The notes under the pieces were generated by a model. The model was not told the origin of the DNA, ran no database searches, and saw nothing but the letters and a program-made list of their open reading frames with translations. From positions 372,001 to 436,000 of the forward strand of contig CAVPRS010000010.1 of the NCBI GenBank assembly GCA_963707895.1: 64,000 bases of DNA, written 5' to 3'. Made by a program: the position numbers and the translations under genes. The DNA is from Fodinibacter sp963707895. GTDB lineage: Bacteria; Actinomycetota; Actinomycetes; Actinomycetales; Dermatophilaceae. Shown piece after piece: positions 16,870-25,577 of the stretch (position 1 is its first letter; every line of letters begins with the position of its first letter).

Positions 16870-16944
16870 TGGACGCGAGAGGACTCGAACCTCCGACCCC
16901 CACCGTGTCAAGGTGGTGCGCTAACCAGGCTGCGCTACGCGTCC
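16870..16944 (-). tRNA. tRNA-Val (anticodon GAC)
   Basis: A 75-nt cloverleaf on the minus strand: acceptor GGACGCG/CGCGTCC with discriminator A, anticodon stem CCACC/GGTGG and loop TTGACAC, giving anticodon GAC for valine GTC. T-arm GGAGGTTCGAGTCC. Last of three clustered tRNAs in transcription order. Confidence 0.95.
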
Positions 16945-16972
16945 GTGGGGTACTGCTCTGGGGTACTACTCG

Positions 16973-17043
16973 AGGTGGAGACGGGATTTGAACCCGTGTA
17001 CGCGGCTTTGCAGGCCGCTGCCTCGCCTCTCGGCCACTCCACC
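16973..17043 (-). tRNA. tRNA-Cys (anticodon GCA)
   Basis: A 71-nt cloverleaf on the minus strand: acceptor GGTGGAG/CTCCACC with the U73 discriminator typical of tRNA-Cys, anticodon stem GCGGC/GCCGC and loop CTGCAAA, giving GCA. T-arm CGGGTTCAAATCCCG. Confidence 0.95.
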
Positions 17044-17065
17044 GTGGGGGCGGCTACACCCTCCG

Positions 17066-17138
17066 AGCGGATGACCGGGTTCGAACCGGCGACCTCAACC
17101 TTGGCAAGGTTGCGCTCTACCAACTGAGCTACATCCGC
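17066..17138 (-). tRNA. tRNA-Gly (anticodon GCC)
   Basis: A 73-nt cloverleaf on the minus strand: acceptor GCGGATG/CATCCGC with discriminator U, anticodon stem CAACC/GGTTG and loop TTGCCAA, giving GCC. T-arm CCGGTTCGAACCCGG. First of the Gly-Cys-Val cluster in transcription order. Confidence 0.95.
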
Positions 17139-17241
17139 GCGCGCCGTGGCTTCGATGAAACCCCTTTGGCGTGCTCGCAGACATTATCCGATGGCCGCGA
17201 CGAACTCCAAACCGGTGGCCCGGTGGGGCGCGGGCCGCACG

Positions 17242-18414
17242 TCAGCGCTCCGCGTCGACCCGGTGACCCGCCTCTGCCTCCTGCTGGCCGGGGCCGGGCG
17301 GGGCGCCCGGCACGGCCCGTGGCGCGGCGTTGCGCCCGGCCCCGGAGATCGGGGTGAGGGGGCCCCGCGCGGCGTCGCGCAGCCCCGCGAGGCCGAGGTC
17401 GTCGTCGTCGGCACCGGAGCCGTAGTCGTCGAACGGGTCGTCCCAGCCGGCCGGCCGGACCCGGCGCTCGGTGCGCGAGCGGCGCAGCTCGCCGACCCAG
17501 GCGCGGAAGCGCTCGCGCAGGCTGCGCTGCTCCTCGTGCGGCCACAGCTCGCGCACGGCGGCGTTGAAGGCGGCACCGATGAGCACGGCTAGGGCGAGGG
17601 CGTAGAGCCAGATGAGCAGCACGATCGGCGCCGACAGTGGGCCGTAGATCGACGTCCCACCAAGCGAGGCGGCGATCTGCTCTCGCACGACGAACGAGGC
17701 CAACAGCCAGATCAGCACCGTGAGCGCCGCGCCTGGGGCGTCGCGCAGCCACGGCGAGCGCCTGGGCGTCGAGATGTGGAAGAGGCTGGTGAGGCCGCCC
17801 ATGGTCAGCAGACCGACCAGCGGCCAGTAGAGCACGATCAGCGCGTCCCACTGCGTGGGCAGGATGTCCGAGATCCGCTCCGGCCCCAGCACCACCAGTG
17901 GGATCGTGACGATGCCGACCAAGAGGGCCAGGACATAGAGCGTGAACGACAGCACGCGAGTCTGCACGATGCCGCGCACGCCGGACTGGCCGTACATGAT
18001 CGAGATGGTGTCGACGAAGACGTTGAGGGCGCGCGATCCCGACCACAGTGACAGGACGAACCCGACCGAGATCAGGTCGAACCGGCCGCCGTCCAAGACG
18101 TGGTCGATCATCGGGGCCACCGTGGAGTCGATGACGGGTGCGGCGAGGAAACCGCCGGCGTAGTGGAGGATGGCCTCACGCACGGACGCGACGTCGCCCG
18201 GCTCCAGCGCCCTGCCGATGAACCCGAGACCGCCGAACAGCCCGAGGATCAGCGGCGGGAGCGAGAGCAGGGCGAAGAACCCCGCCTCCGAGGCCAGCCC
18301 GGTGACCCGGTAGCGCATGCAGATCCGGATGGTCGTGACGACGAGCCGGGCCAGCGCGAGCAGGCCGGGAACGCGTCCGAGCAACCGGCGCAGGCGCCGT
18401 CTGGCCTCGGTCAT
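17242..18414 (-). CDS. YihY/BrkB-family inner membrane protein
   Basis: A 390-residue membrane protein with the six-helix YihY/UPF0761 core: an amphipathic entry with RVTGLASEAGFFALLSLPPL, a central FVLSLWSGSRALNVFVDTI block, and a last hydrophobic pair ending LLIWLYALALAVLIGAAF. A charged, low-complexity tail follows (DDYGSGADDDD, then Pro/Gly-rich). Family function is unsettled; a transporter role is likely. ATG 18414 is 6 bases after TACGGT (18421-18426) with no ribosome site, so it is probably leaderless. It is divergent from the acyl-CoA dehydrogenase gene with 31 bases between the start codons. Confidence 0.85.
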   Translation of the reverse strand: MTEARRRLRRLLGRVPGLLALARLVVTTIRICMRYRVTGLASEAGFFALLSLPPLILGLFGGLGFIGRALEPGDVASVREAILHYAGGFLAAPVIDSTVAPMIDHVLDGGRFDLISVGFVLSLWSGSRALNVFVDTISIMYGQSGVRGIVQTRVLSFTLYVLALLVGIVTIPLVVLGPERISDILPTQWDALIVLYWPLVGLLTMGGLTSLFHISTPRRSPWLRDAPGAALTVLIWLLASFVVREQIAASLGGTSIYGPLSAPIVLLIWLYALALAVLIGAAFNAAVRELWPHEEQRSLRERFRAWVGELRRSRTERRVRPAGWDDPFDDYGSGADDDDLGLAGLRDAARGPLTPISGAGRNAAPRAVPGAPPGPGQQEAEAGHRVDAER

Positions 18415-18445
18415 GCGCCAACCGTAACCGCCGTACCCTCGGGGG
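18415..18445. promoter_or_regulatory. 31-bp divergent promoter for two leaderless genes
   Basis: Minus strand: TACGGT at 18421-18426, then 6 bases, then ATG 18414. Plus strand: TACCCT at 18434-18439, then 6 bases, then GTG 18446. The two -10 boxes are 7 bases apart, so each -35 region must fall inside the other gene's coding sequence and the two polymerases cannot bind together. Confidence 0.65.
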
Positions 18446-20099
18446 GTGCGGACCCACGTCGTCACCAACGTCGTCCCGGCCCCGACCGGGCTGAACGTGC
18501 TGCGCTGCGACGCAGCGCTCTCCGAGGCCGTCGACCGCTGGGTCACGCCCGCGGACCCGACTGGCGGGGCCGCCCTCGACGACCTCGGCGCCCTCGCCGG
18601 GACCCCCGAGGTGCGCCAGTGGGCCGACCAGGCCGACCGGGTCACCCCGGTGCTGCGCACCCATGCCCCGACCGGCGAGCGGGTCGACGAGGTGGAGTTC
18701 CACCCCGCCTACCACCGGCTGATGCGGGGTAGCGGTGGGAAACGGCCTCACCGCCGAGCCGTGGACCCGCCCCCTGGACGCCGGCGCCCACGCGCGCCGC
18801 GCCGCCGGGTTCGTCGTGTGGTCGCAGGTCGAGGCGGGCCACCTCTGCCCGGTGTCGATGACGTACGCCGCCGCGCCGGCCCTCGCGGCCGAGCCCGACG
18901 TGGCGGCACGCTGGCTGCCCGGCCTCGCCTCGCGCTCGTACGACCCGGTGCTGTCGCCGATGGCCGACAAGGCCGGGCTGACCGTCGGTATGGGCATGAC
19001 CGAGAAGCAGGGCGGCTCCGACGTGCGGGCCAACACGACGTCGGCGGTGGCGGCCCCCGGTGGCCCGCTGCACGGCGACACCTACCGGCTCACCGGCCAC
19101 AAGTGGTTCTGCTCGGCCCCGATGAGCGATGCCTTCCTCGTGCTCGCCCGCACCGAGGCCGGTCTCGGCTGCTTCCTGCTCCCCCGGGTGCTCGACGACG
19201 GCTCGCGCAACGACATCCGGCTGCAGCGCCTGAAGGACAAGCTCGGCAACCGCTCGAACGCGTCGTCCGAGATCGAGCTCGACGGCGCCTGGGCGGTTCG
19301 GGTCGGTGAGGAGGGACGCGGCATCCGCACCATCCTCGACATGGTCGCCTCGACCCGGCTCGACTGCGTGCTCGGCTCGGCCGCGACGATGCGGGCCGCA
19401 CTGGTGCGCGCCGTGCACCACGCCCGGCACCGCAGCGCATTCGGGGCCCTGCTCGTCGACCAGCCGCTGATGCGCAACGTGCTCGCCGACCTGTCCCTCG
19501 AGAGCGAGGCGGCGACCGTGCTCGCGATGCGCCTCGCCCACGCCGTCGATGCCGGCGAGCAGGACCTGTCGCGCCTGGGCGTGGCCCTGGGCAAGTTCTG
19601 GGTGTGCAAGCGCACCGCACCCATGGTCGCCGAGGCCCTGGAGTGCCTGGGCGGCAACGGCTACGTCGAGGAGAACGGCCTCGCCCGGCTCTACCGCGAG
19701 GCCCCACTCAACTCGATCTGGGAAGGCTCGGGGAACGTCAACGCCCTCGACGTCGTGCGGGCCCTGACCCGCGAGCCCGCCTCCCTGGCCGCACTGGGCA
19801 AGGAGCTCGCCCTGTCCCGGGGCCACGACCGGGTGCTCGACGCCGCGATCGACGAGTGCGAGTCCGCCTCCGCCCTCGCCCTCGGCCCGGACGCGCCGTG
19901 GAGCGCCCGGCGCCTCGTCGAGCGGCTCGCACTGACCCTCCAGGCGGCCCTGCTCGTGCGCCACGCGCCCGGACCGGTGGCCGACGCGTTCGTCGCGAGC
20001 AGGCTCGGGGGCGACCACGGCGTCACGTTCGGGACCATCGGCTCGTCGGTCGGGCCGGAGGCCGTGTCACTGCTCCTCGAGCGCGCGCTCAGGGCATGA
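18446..20099 (+). pseudogene. AidB-type acyl-CoA dehydrogenase, split by a frameshift
   Basis: A homologue of AidB-like acyl-CoA dehydrogenases, about 550 residues when joined: an N-terminal section through EVEFHPAYHRLMR, then VGNGLTAEPWT, the FAD/substrate block MGMTEKQGGSDVRANTT, GHKWFCSAPMSD, RLKDKLGNRSNAS, and the end LGGNGYVEENGLARLYREAP, then SIWEGSGN. The join fails in the G4 run at 18726-18729; reading three Gs restores one frame. GTG 18446 is 6 bases after TACCCT (18434-18439), so the mRNA is probably leaderless. AidB in E. coli is linked to alkylation stress; the role here is inferred. The last 11 bases overlap ppk2 tail to tail. I suspect a sequencing indel. Confidence 0.8.
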
Positions 20100-21114
20100 G
20101 CGCCAGCCGCTCCTTCTGCGCCTCGACGTCGTAGTCGGCCGCCGGCCACTTGGGATCCATCGCCTCGAGTGCCTCGAGCAGCAGGTTGGTGACGGCGAGG
20201 CGTGCGTACCACTTGCGGTCGGCGGGCACGACGAACCACGGCGCGGCCTGCGTGGAGCACCTCTCCAGCGCCGCCTGGTAGGCCTGCATGTAGTCGGCCC
20301 AGTGCCCGCGCTCGTCGATGTCGCCCGGGTTGAACTTCCAGTGCTTGTCCTCGCGCTCGAGCCGCTCGCCGAGGCGGGCCTTCTGCTCGCCGCTCGAGAT
20401 GTGCAGCATCACCTTGACGACGACCGTGCCGGAGTCGACGACCCCCTGCTCGAAGGCGTTGATCTGGGCATAACGGCGCGACCACGTCGTGCGCGGCACG
20501 AGGTCGTGCACCCGCACGACGAGCACGTCCTCGTAGTGGCTGCGGTCGAACACCCCGATCATCCCGGGGCGTGGCAGTCCCTTGCGGATGCGCCACAGGA
20601 ACGGGTGGCGCTTCTCCTCGGCGCTCGGCGCCTTGAACGAGGTGATGTGCACGCCCTGCGGGTCGACCGCCCCGACGACGTGGCGCATGATCCCGCCCTT
20701 GCCCGAGGTGTCCATGCCCTGGATGACGAGCAGCACCGAGCGCTGCCCACCCCCCTTGGACTCGGCGAAGAGCCGCTCCTGGAGGTCACCGAGGCGGGAC
20801 TGGAGCTCGTCCATGACCTCCTCGCCGTCGGCCTTGTCGCCGGTGAACGCCGGCGTCGCGCGCGGGTCGAGGTCGGCGAGGACGAAGCCGTCGTCGACGC
20901 GCAGGGCGTCGGTCCAGGTCACGGCCTGCACGGCCTTGTCCTTGCGGGCCTTCGCGGCCTCGGCCCGCTTCTTGCGGGCCTTCTTCGCGGCCTTGCCCGA
21001 GAGCTCGGAGTCCGGGGTCACCTTCCCGGCACCCGGGGCGCCCTTCCGGCTCTTCGCGCCCTTGCTGCCCTTGGTGGCCCTGCTCGCGACCTTGGCCTTC
21101 GATCCTCTGCCCAT
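20089..21114 (-). CDS. ppk2: Polyphosphate kinase 2 family protein
   Basis: 341 residues. It transfers phosphate between polyphosphate and nucleotides. Walker A is GMDTSGKGG at 133-141, the lid module carries KAPSAEEKRHPFLWRI, and the Walker B-type motif is GVFDRSHYEDVLV. Length and motifs fit single-domain PPK2; the exact class (ADP- or AMP-phosphorylating) is not decided here. The first 65 residues are a Lys/Ala/Gly-rich extension (GKAAKKARKKRAEAAKARK), positively charged and possibly polyphosphate- or nucleic-acid-binding. ATG 21114 has GAGGA 7 bases upstream. It converges on and overlaps the acyl-CoA dehydrogenase end by 11 bases. Confidence 0.9.
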   Translation of the reverse strand: MGRGSKAKVASRATKGSKGAKSRKGAPGAGKVTPDSELSGKAAKKARKKRAEAAKARKDKAVQAVTWTDALRVDDGFVLADLDPRATPAFTGDKADGEEVMDELQSRLGDLQERLFAESKGGGQRSVLLVIQGMDTSGKGGIMRHVVGAVDPQGVHITSFKAPSAEEKRHPFLWRIRKGLPRPGMIGVFDRSHYEDVLVVRVHDLVPRTTWSRRYAQINAFEQGVVDSGTVVVKVMLHISSGEQKARLGERLEREDKHWKFNPGDIDERGHWADYMQAYQAALERCSTQAAPWFVVPADRKWYARLAVTNLLLEALEAMDPKWPAADYDVEAQKERLALMP

Positions 21115-21166
21115 CGCCGCATCCTCGCAGACCGCCCGCCCCGCCGGGGCTGACACACTCGCACGC

Positions 21167-21913
21167 ATGCGCGTCCTCCTCGACCCGCGGCGACCGGCGA
21201 GTCCGGGCGACCGCGTCACGGCATCCGAGCTCGCCACCCTGTACGCCTTCCCCGACGGCCGCCGCTGGCTGCGCACCAACTTCGTCACGACCCTCGACGG
21301 CTCGGGCGTGGGCGCCGACGGCCGCAGCGGCGGCATCAACACCCCGGCCGACAACCGGGTGTTCGCGTTGCAGCGCGACCTGTGCGACGCCGTGCTCGTC
21401 GGCTCGGGGACGGTACGAGCGGAGGGCTACGAGCGGATCACGCCCAGCCGGCGCCGCCGCGTCCCGCCCGCGCTGGTCGTGGTGAGCGGCTCGGCGAGGG
21501 TGCCCGAGGGCCTGCGCACACCGGTGGAGGGTCGCGGTGCCGGGCTGCTGGTGACCTGCGCCGCGGCCGGCGACCGAGCGCTCGACAGCGCTCGACGCTC
21601 ACTCGGCGAGGATGCCGTGCTCGTCGCCGGCCGTGACCGCGTCGACCTGCCGGTCGCCCTCGACAGCCTGGCTGCGCTGGGCCTGCGGCACGTGCTGTGC
21701 GAGGGCGGTCCGACCCTGTTCGCGACGGCCCTGGCCGCCGGCGTCGTCGACGAGCTGGCCCTGTCGCTGGTGCCCACGGTCGTCGGCGGCGACGGCACCC
21801 GGATCACCCACGGAGGTCTGCTCGGCGCCCCCGACGGCATCCCGCTCACGCCTCGGTTGCTCGTGGAGGAGGCAGGCACGCTGATGGGGCTCTGGCGGGT
21901 CCGCCGCTCCTGA
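21167..21913 (+). CDS. Pyrimidine reductase family protein (RibD C-terminal-like)
   Basis: 248 residues with the dihydrofolate-reductase-like fold of the RibD C-terminal domain: RTNFVTTLDGSGVGADGRSGG near the start, AVLVGSGTVRAEGY as the nucleotide loop and HVLCEGGPTLFATALAAGVVDEL near the end. NADPH-dependent reduction of a riboflavin or similar pyrimidine intermediate is the family reaction, but stand-alone actinobacterial members often have no proven substrate. The ATG 21167 has no ribosome site; CACACT lies 7 bases upstream, a weak leaderless -10. Divergent from ppk2 with 52 bases between. Confidence 0.82.
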   Translation: MRVLLDPRRPASPGDRVTASELATLYAFPDGRRWLRTNFVTTLDGSGVGADGRSGGINTPADNRVFALQRDLCDAVLVGSGTVRAEGYERITPSRRRRVPPALVVVSGSARVPEGLRTPVEGRGAGLLVTCAAAGDRALDSARRSLGEDAVLVAGRDRVDLPVALDSLAALGLRHVLCEGGPTLFATALAAGVVDELALSLVPTVVGGDGTRITHGGLLGAPDGIPLTPRLLVEEAGTLMGLWRVRRS

Positions 21914-21940
21914 CCGGCGCCCCCGGTCGACCGTCGAGAG

Positions 21941-22002
21941 GTCGAGAGGTCACGACACGCTGACCGACCGCGCCGATCGTCAGCGTGTCGTGACCTCTCG
22001 AC
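21941..22002. repeat. 24-bp-arm perfect palindrome, family member 1 (GTCGAGAG/CGACACGCT core)
   Basis: Arms 21941-21964 and 21979-22002 are perfect reverse complements of 24 bases with a 14-base loop. The left arm reads GTCGAGAG-GTCA-CGACACGCT-GAC. GTCGAGAGGT is also partly duplicated in tandem just before it (21933-21950). It lies 27 bases past a stop codon between converging genes, so it can act as a bidirectional terminator. The core GTCGAGAG-N4-CGACACGCT recurs at 37241-37304, which points to a repeat family rather than chance. Confidence 0.8.
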
Positions 22003-22005
22003 TGC

Positions 22006-22047
22006 TCAGAGCGGGTGCAGGTCGTCACTCGCGACGAGGTTGGGCAT
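22006..22047 (-). other. Possible 13-codon ORF with strong ribosome site
   Basis: ATG 22047 reads MPNLVASDDLHPL and stops at 22006. GGGGAGGA lies 4 bases before the ATG, the strongest Shine-Dalgarno in the area, and the palindrome at 21941-22002 follows directly. It is downstream of and co-oriented with the alpha/beta hydrolase gene that ends at 22104. It could be a tiny gene, the tail of a lost gene or chance. Confidence 0.3.
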
Positions 22048-22103
22048 GACGTCCTCCCCTTCGTCCACCCACGAGGAGGCCCGCCACCGGATGCTGATAC
22101 CGC

Positions 22104-23282
22104 TCAGCCGGCGGCGAAGGCGGCCACGAGGCCTTCCCAGCGCTCGGGATCGGTGTTCCACTCCTTGCAGTGCCGCGCGCGGTGCCACTGCTCGAAGGTC
22201 ACCAGGTCGGGGCGGGCGCGGGCCAGCTCGCGCGACGGCCCGTAGGGCACGAACTCGTCGTCGGCGCTGTGGATGAGCAGCACGCGGTGGTGCAGCTCCT
22301 CGCCACGGCGCACCCAGTCGGTCTTCGCGAGGTCGACGCCCTCGTGGACCCCGACCAGCCGGTGCCCCCAGCGCTGCCGCATCATCACCCGGGCGAGGGA
22401 GCCGACGTGCGGCGGCACCCGGTGCGCCTTCGCGTGGTGCGCCAGCACGTCGCCCCAGTCGATGACCGGGGCGTCGAGCACCACGCGCGACACCAGGCTC
22501 GACAGCGGGGACCGGTCGAGCAGCTGCAGGACGATCGCCCCACCCATCGACCAGCCCATGAGCAGCACCTCGCGGGCACCACGCCCGACGGCGTACTCGA
22601 TGGCGGCCTCGACGTCGCGCCATTCGGACAGGCCGAGGGCGTAGCGGCCATCGGGTCCCGGGGGCACCCCCTCGTCGTTGCGGTAGCTCGGGACCAGGCA
22701 GGTCCAACCCTCGCGCAGCAGTGGTGGCATGGCGCGGATCGACTCCTCTCGGCGGGCACCACGACCGTGCACGAGCACGGCCCAGCGCTCCCCCGGTCCG
22801 GTGGGCGGGGGCACGACCCACGCCGGCATCGGACCCAGCTCACCGGCATACGTGACGTGCTCGGTCGGCAGGTCGAGGGAGTCGTCGGGCGGCGACGAGT
22901 AGTAGTACGGGTTCCACCGGGCCCCACCGGGGGCGAGGTAGCCACGGTCGACGCCGAGCAGCTCGCGCTCGACCGTGCCGGCCGCCGTGTCGACCGCCAC
23001 GACGTCGCCGAGGCGGACGTGCCCGAAGCCGTCGTCGATCCACAGGCCGTAGCGACCGGGCACCACCGTCTCGGCGGTGAGGCCGAGCACCACGCTCGAC
23101 GGACGCGTCGCCCGCACGACGACGTCGTCGGGCCGGTGCCGGTCGGGGGTGAGCACCCGACGGGCGAACCAGGCGGCCGCGGCCACCGAGCCTGCACCGG
23201 ACGCCACGGCGGTGGTCGCGCCGACCGCCGCACCCGCGGTCGCCGCCCGCCGGGCGCGGCTGCGGGCCGGGGTGTCGGTCAC
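22104..23282 (-). CDS. Alpha/beta hydrolase, membrane-anchored N-terminus
   Basis: 392 residues. After an Arg/Ala-rich start there is one possible membrane segment (about 14-40), then a beta-rich region and an alpha/beta hydrolase domain from about 165: oxyanion stretch AVLVHGRGARREES, nucleophile elbow LMGWSMGGAI (Ser in GWSMG), acid in HSADDEFVPYG and His in WHRARHCKEWN. It is probably a serine esterase or lipase-like enzyme on the outer or inner membrane face; the substrate is unknown. GTG 23282 overlaps the stop of the ligase gene as GTGA, so both are one transcript. Confidence 0.8.
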   Translation of the reverse strand: MTDTPARSRARRAATAGAAVGATTAVASGAGSVAAAAWFARRVLTPDRHRPDDVVVRATRPSSVVLGLTAETVVPGRYGLWIDDGFGHVRLGDVVAVDTAAGTVERELLGVDRGYLAPGGARWNPYYYSSPPDDSLDLPTEHVTYAGELGPMPAWVVPPPTGPGERWAVLVHGRGARREESIRAMPPLLREGWTCLVPSYRNDEGVPPGPDGRYALGLSEWRDVEAAIEYAVGRGAREVLLMGWSMGGAIVLQLLDRSPLSSLVSRVVLDAPVIDWGDVLAHHAKAHRVPPHVGSLARVMMRQRWGHRLVGVHEGVDLAKTDWVRRGEELHHRVLLIHSADDEFVPYGPSRELARARPDLVTFEQWHRARHCKEWNTDPERWEGLVAAFAAG

Positions 23283-25441
23283 GGGCCGCCGCCGCGCAGC
23301 ACCTCGGACAGGTCGTAGGAGACCGGCTCGTCGAGCTGGTCGTAGGTGCAGTCCTCGGGCTCCTTGTCGGGGCGCCAGCGCACGAACTGGGCCGTGTGCC
23401 GGAACCGCACGCCCTCCATGTGGTCGTAGCGGACCTCGACCACCCGCTCGGGACGCAGGGGCGTGAAGGAGAGGTCCTTGCCCGCCGCCCACCGGCTGCC
23501 GGCGGCGTTCTGCGGGGTGCGGGTGCCCTCCTCCTGCTTCGCCCAGGCCCACGGGTGGTCGTCGAAGGAGGTGACCAGCGGCTGGAGCTCGTCGAACAGC
23601 TCGCGGCGGCGCGCCATCGGGAACGCCCCGATGACGCCGACCGACAACAGCTGGCCGTCGGCGTCGTGGATGCCGAGCAGCAGGGACCCGATCAGGTCGT
23701 CACCGCTCTTGTGGGTGCGGTAGCCGGCGACCACGCAGTCGGCGGTGCGCTCGTGCTTGATCTTGGCCATGGTGCGCTTGTCGGGCTCGTAGGTGCCGTC
23801 GAGCTGCTTGGCGACCAGGCCGTCGAGGCCGGCACCCTCGAACTCGGTGAACCACTCGGCCGCCACCGCCCGGTCGGTGGTCGCGGCGGTGACGTGGATG
23901 GGCGACCGGGCGTCGGCCAGCGCCTGCTCGAGCAGCGCCCGCCGCTCGCGGAACGGCCGATCCATCAGGTCGTCGTCACCGAGAGCGAGCAGGTCGAAGG
24001 CCACGAACTGCGCGGGCGTCTCGACCGAGAGCTTCTTGACCCGGCTCGCCGCGGGGTGGATGCGCTGGCTGAGCAGGTCGAAGTCGAGGCGGTCCTCCCC
24101 CGGCCGCACGACGATGATCTCGCCGTCGACGACGCACTTCTCGGGCAGGTTGGCCAGGGCCGCCTCGACGACCTCTGGGAAGTAGCGGGTCATCGGCTTC
24201 TCGTTGCGGCTGCCGATCTCGACGAGGTCGCCGGAGCGGAAGACGATCGAGCGGAAGCCGTCCCACTTCGGCTCGAAGCTGACGTCCTGGCCGTCGAGGG
24301 CCGCGATCCCCTTGACCGCCTTGGCGAGCATCGGCGAGACCGGCGGCACCACCGGCATCCCCCAGCGCTCGCGCTCGGCGGCGTCGCGGTCGGCCTTGGG
24401 GGCCATGTACTCGGCATCGGCCTTGTCGGTGCGCCGCTTGCTCGGCTGCACCCGCGGCGGCTCGCCCGGCATCTTGGGGTAGTCGGGCGGGAAGTTGAGC
24501 TCGCCGAGACCCCGCTCGTCGACGTCGCGCTGCCACAGGGCGAGGGCGCCGGCGACGTCGCCCACCTCGGCGTCGATGTCGGCCCACGCGTCGCCACGGT
24601 CCTCGAGCACGTCGGGGACGGTGAGGATCGTGAAGTCGCCGGGACTCACGGTGGGCAGCTCGGTCCAGGTCACCGGCATCGACACCGGGGCACCCGGGAG
24701 CGGTCGCGGGCTGTAGGCCGACGCGATGGTGCGGTCGCGGCAGGCCTGGTTGAAGTCGACGAAGATGCGCTCGCCGCGCTCCTCCTTCCACCACGACGTG
24801 GTGACCAGGTCGGGCAGCCGCCGCTCGAGCTCGCGGGCGATGCCGATGACACCGTGCCGCACGTCGAGGAACTCGTGGGTGGGCGCCACCCGCGCGTAGA
24901 CGTGCACGCCACGGTTGCCGCTCGTCTTGGCGAACGCGGTCAGCCCGATCTCGGCCATCAGCTCGCGCAGCGCGAGGGCCGCCTCGACCGAGTCGGAGAA
25001 GGTGCGGCCGGGCTGCGGGTCGAGGTCGATGCGCAGCTCGTCGGGGTTGTCGTTGTCGGCCGTGCGCACCGGCCACGGGTGGAAGGTCACCGTGTTCATC
25101 TGCACCGCCCACACGGCGGTGGCCACCTCGTCGATGACGATCTGGGCGTGCCGCCGCCCGCTCGGGTAGCGGCACGAGACGGTGCGCACCCAGTCGGGCA
25201 TGCCCTTGGGCGGGTTCTTCTGGTAGAACTCCTCGCCCTCGATACCTTCGGGGAAGCGCTGGAGGGTGACCGGCCGGTCGCCGATGTGGTGCACGAGGGG
25301 GTCGCCGACCGCGACGACGTACGCCGCGAGGTCGCCCTTGGTGATGCCGGCATCCGGCCACATCAGGCGGTCGGGGCTGCTCAGGCGCACCGAACGCGGG
25401 CCGTCGGGCCCCTCGACCTCCAGCACCTGCGCGTCAGCCAT
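23279..25441 (-). CDS. ligD: LigD-like fusion: primase-polymerase plus ATP-dependent DNA ligase
   Basis: 720 residues. Residues 1-300 are the LigD polymerase domain (LMWPDAGITKGDLAAYV, then the metal pair in LRIDLDPQPG, GNRGVHVYARV and VFVDFNQACRDRTIA-like blocks). From about 365 an ATP-dependent ligase follows, with adenylated Lys392 in FEPKWDGFR, DGEIIVV, FDLLALGDDDL and an OB-fold end. The phosphoesterase domain of M. tuberculosis LigD is missing. The ligase motif I (EPKWDGFR) resembles LigC more than LigD. A role in non-homologous end joining or gap repair is inferred; no ku gene is in the window. It precedes a hydrolase gene with a GTGA overlap. Confidence 0.85.
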   Translation of the reverse strand: MADAQVLEVEGPDGPRSVRLSSPDRLMWPDAGITKGDLAAYVVAVGDPLVHHIGDRPVTLQRFPEGIEGEEFYQKNPPKGMPDWVRTVSCRYPSGRRHAQIVIDEVATAVWAVQMNTVTFHPWPVRTADNDNPDELRIDLDPQPGRTFSDSVEAALALRELMAEIGLTAFAKTSGNRGVHVYARVAPTHEFLDVRHGVIGIARELERRLPDLVTTSWWKEERGERIFVDFNQACRDRTIASAYSPRPLPGAPVSMPVTWTELPTVSPGDFTILTVPDVLEDRGDAWADIDAEVGDVAGALALWQRDVDERGLGELNFPPDYPKMPGEPPRVQPSKRRTDKADAEYMAPKADRDAAERERWGMPVVPPVSPMLAKAVKGIAALDGQDVSFEPKWDGFRSIVFRSGDLVEIGSRNEKPMTRYFPEVVEAALANLPEKCVVDGEIIVVRPGEDRLDFDLLSQRIHPAASRVKKLSVETPAQFVAFDLLALGDDDLMDRPFRERRALLEQALADARSPIHVTAATTDRAVAAEWFTEFEGAGLDGLVAKQLDGTYEPDKRTMAKIKHERTADCVVAGYRTHKSGDDLIGSLLLGIHDADGQLLSVGVIGAFPMARRRELFDELQPLVTSFDDHPWAWAKQEEGTRTPQNAAGSRWAAGKDLSFTPLRPERVVEVRYDHMEGVRFRHTAQFVRWRPDKEPEDCTYDQLDEPVSYDLSEVLRGGGP

Positions 25442-25577
25442 GCGGCGAGCCTAACGACGGGCACCCACGAGCGGGGCGTTCCTCGGGTGACGAGGGCCCC
25501 GCGCGAAGGACCTTTCGAGGATCTTTCGCGTTGCCACGGTCGGGAACCATCCGGCCGTCCGCGCTGTTGGGCAGGAC

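Noticed and set aside
16870..17138. tRNA cluster as an integration site for a mobile island
   Set aside because: No integrase, no direct repeat of a tRNA 3' end and no change of composition or gene type on either side.
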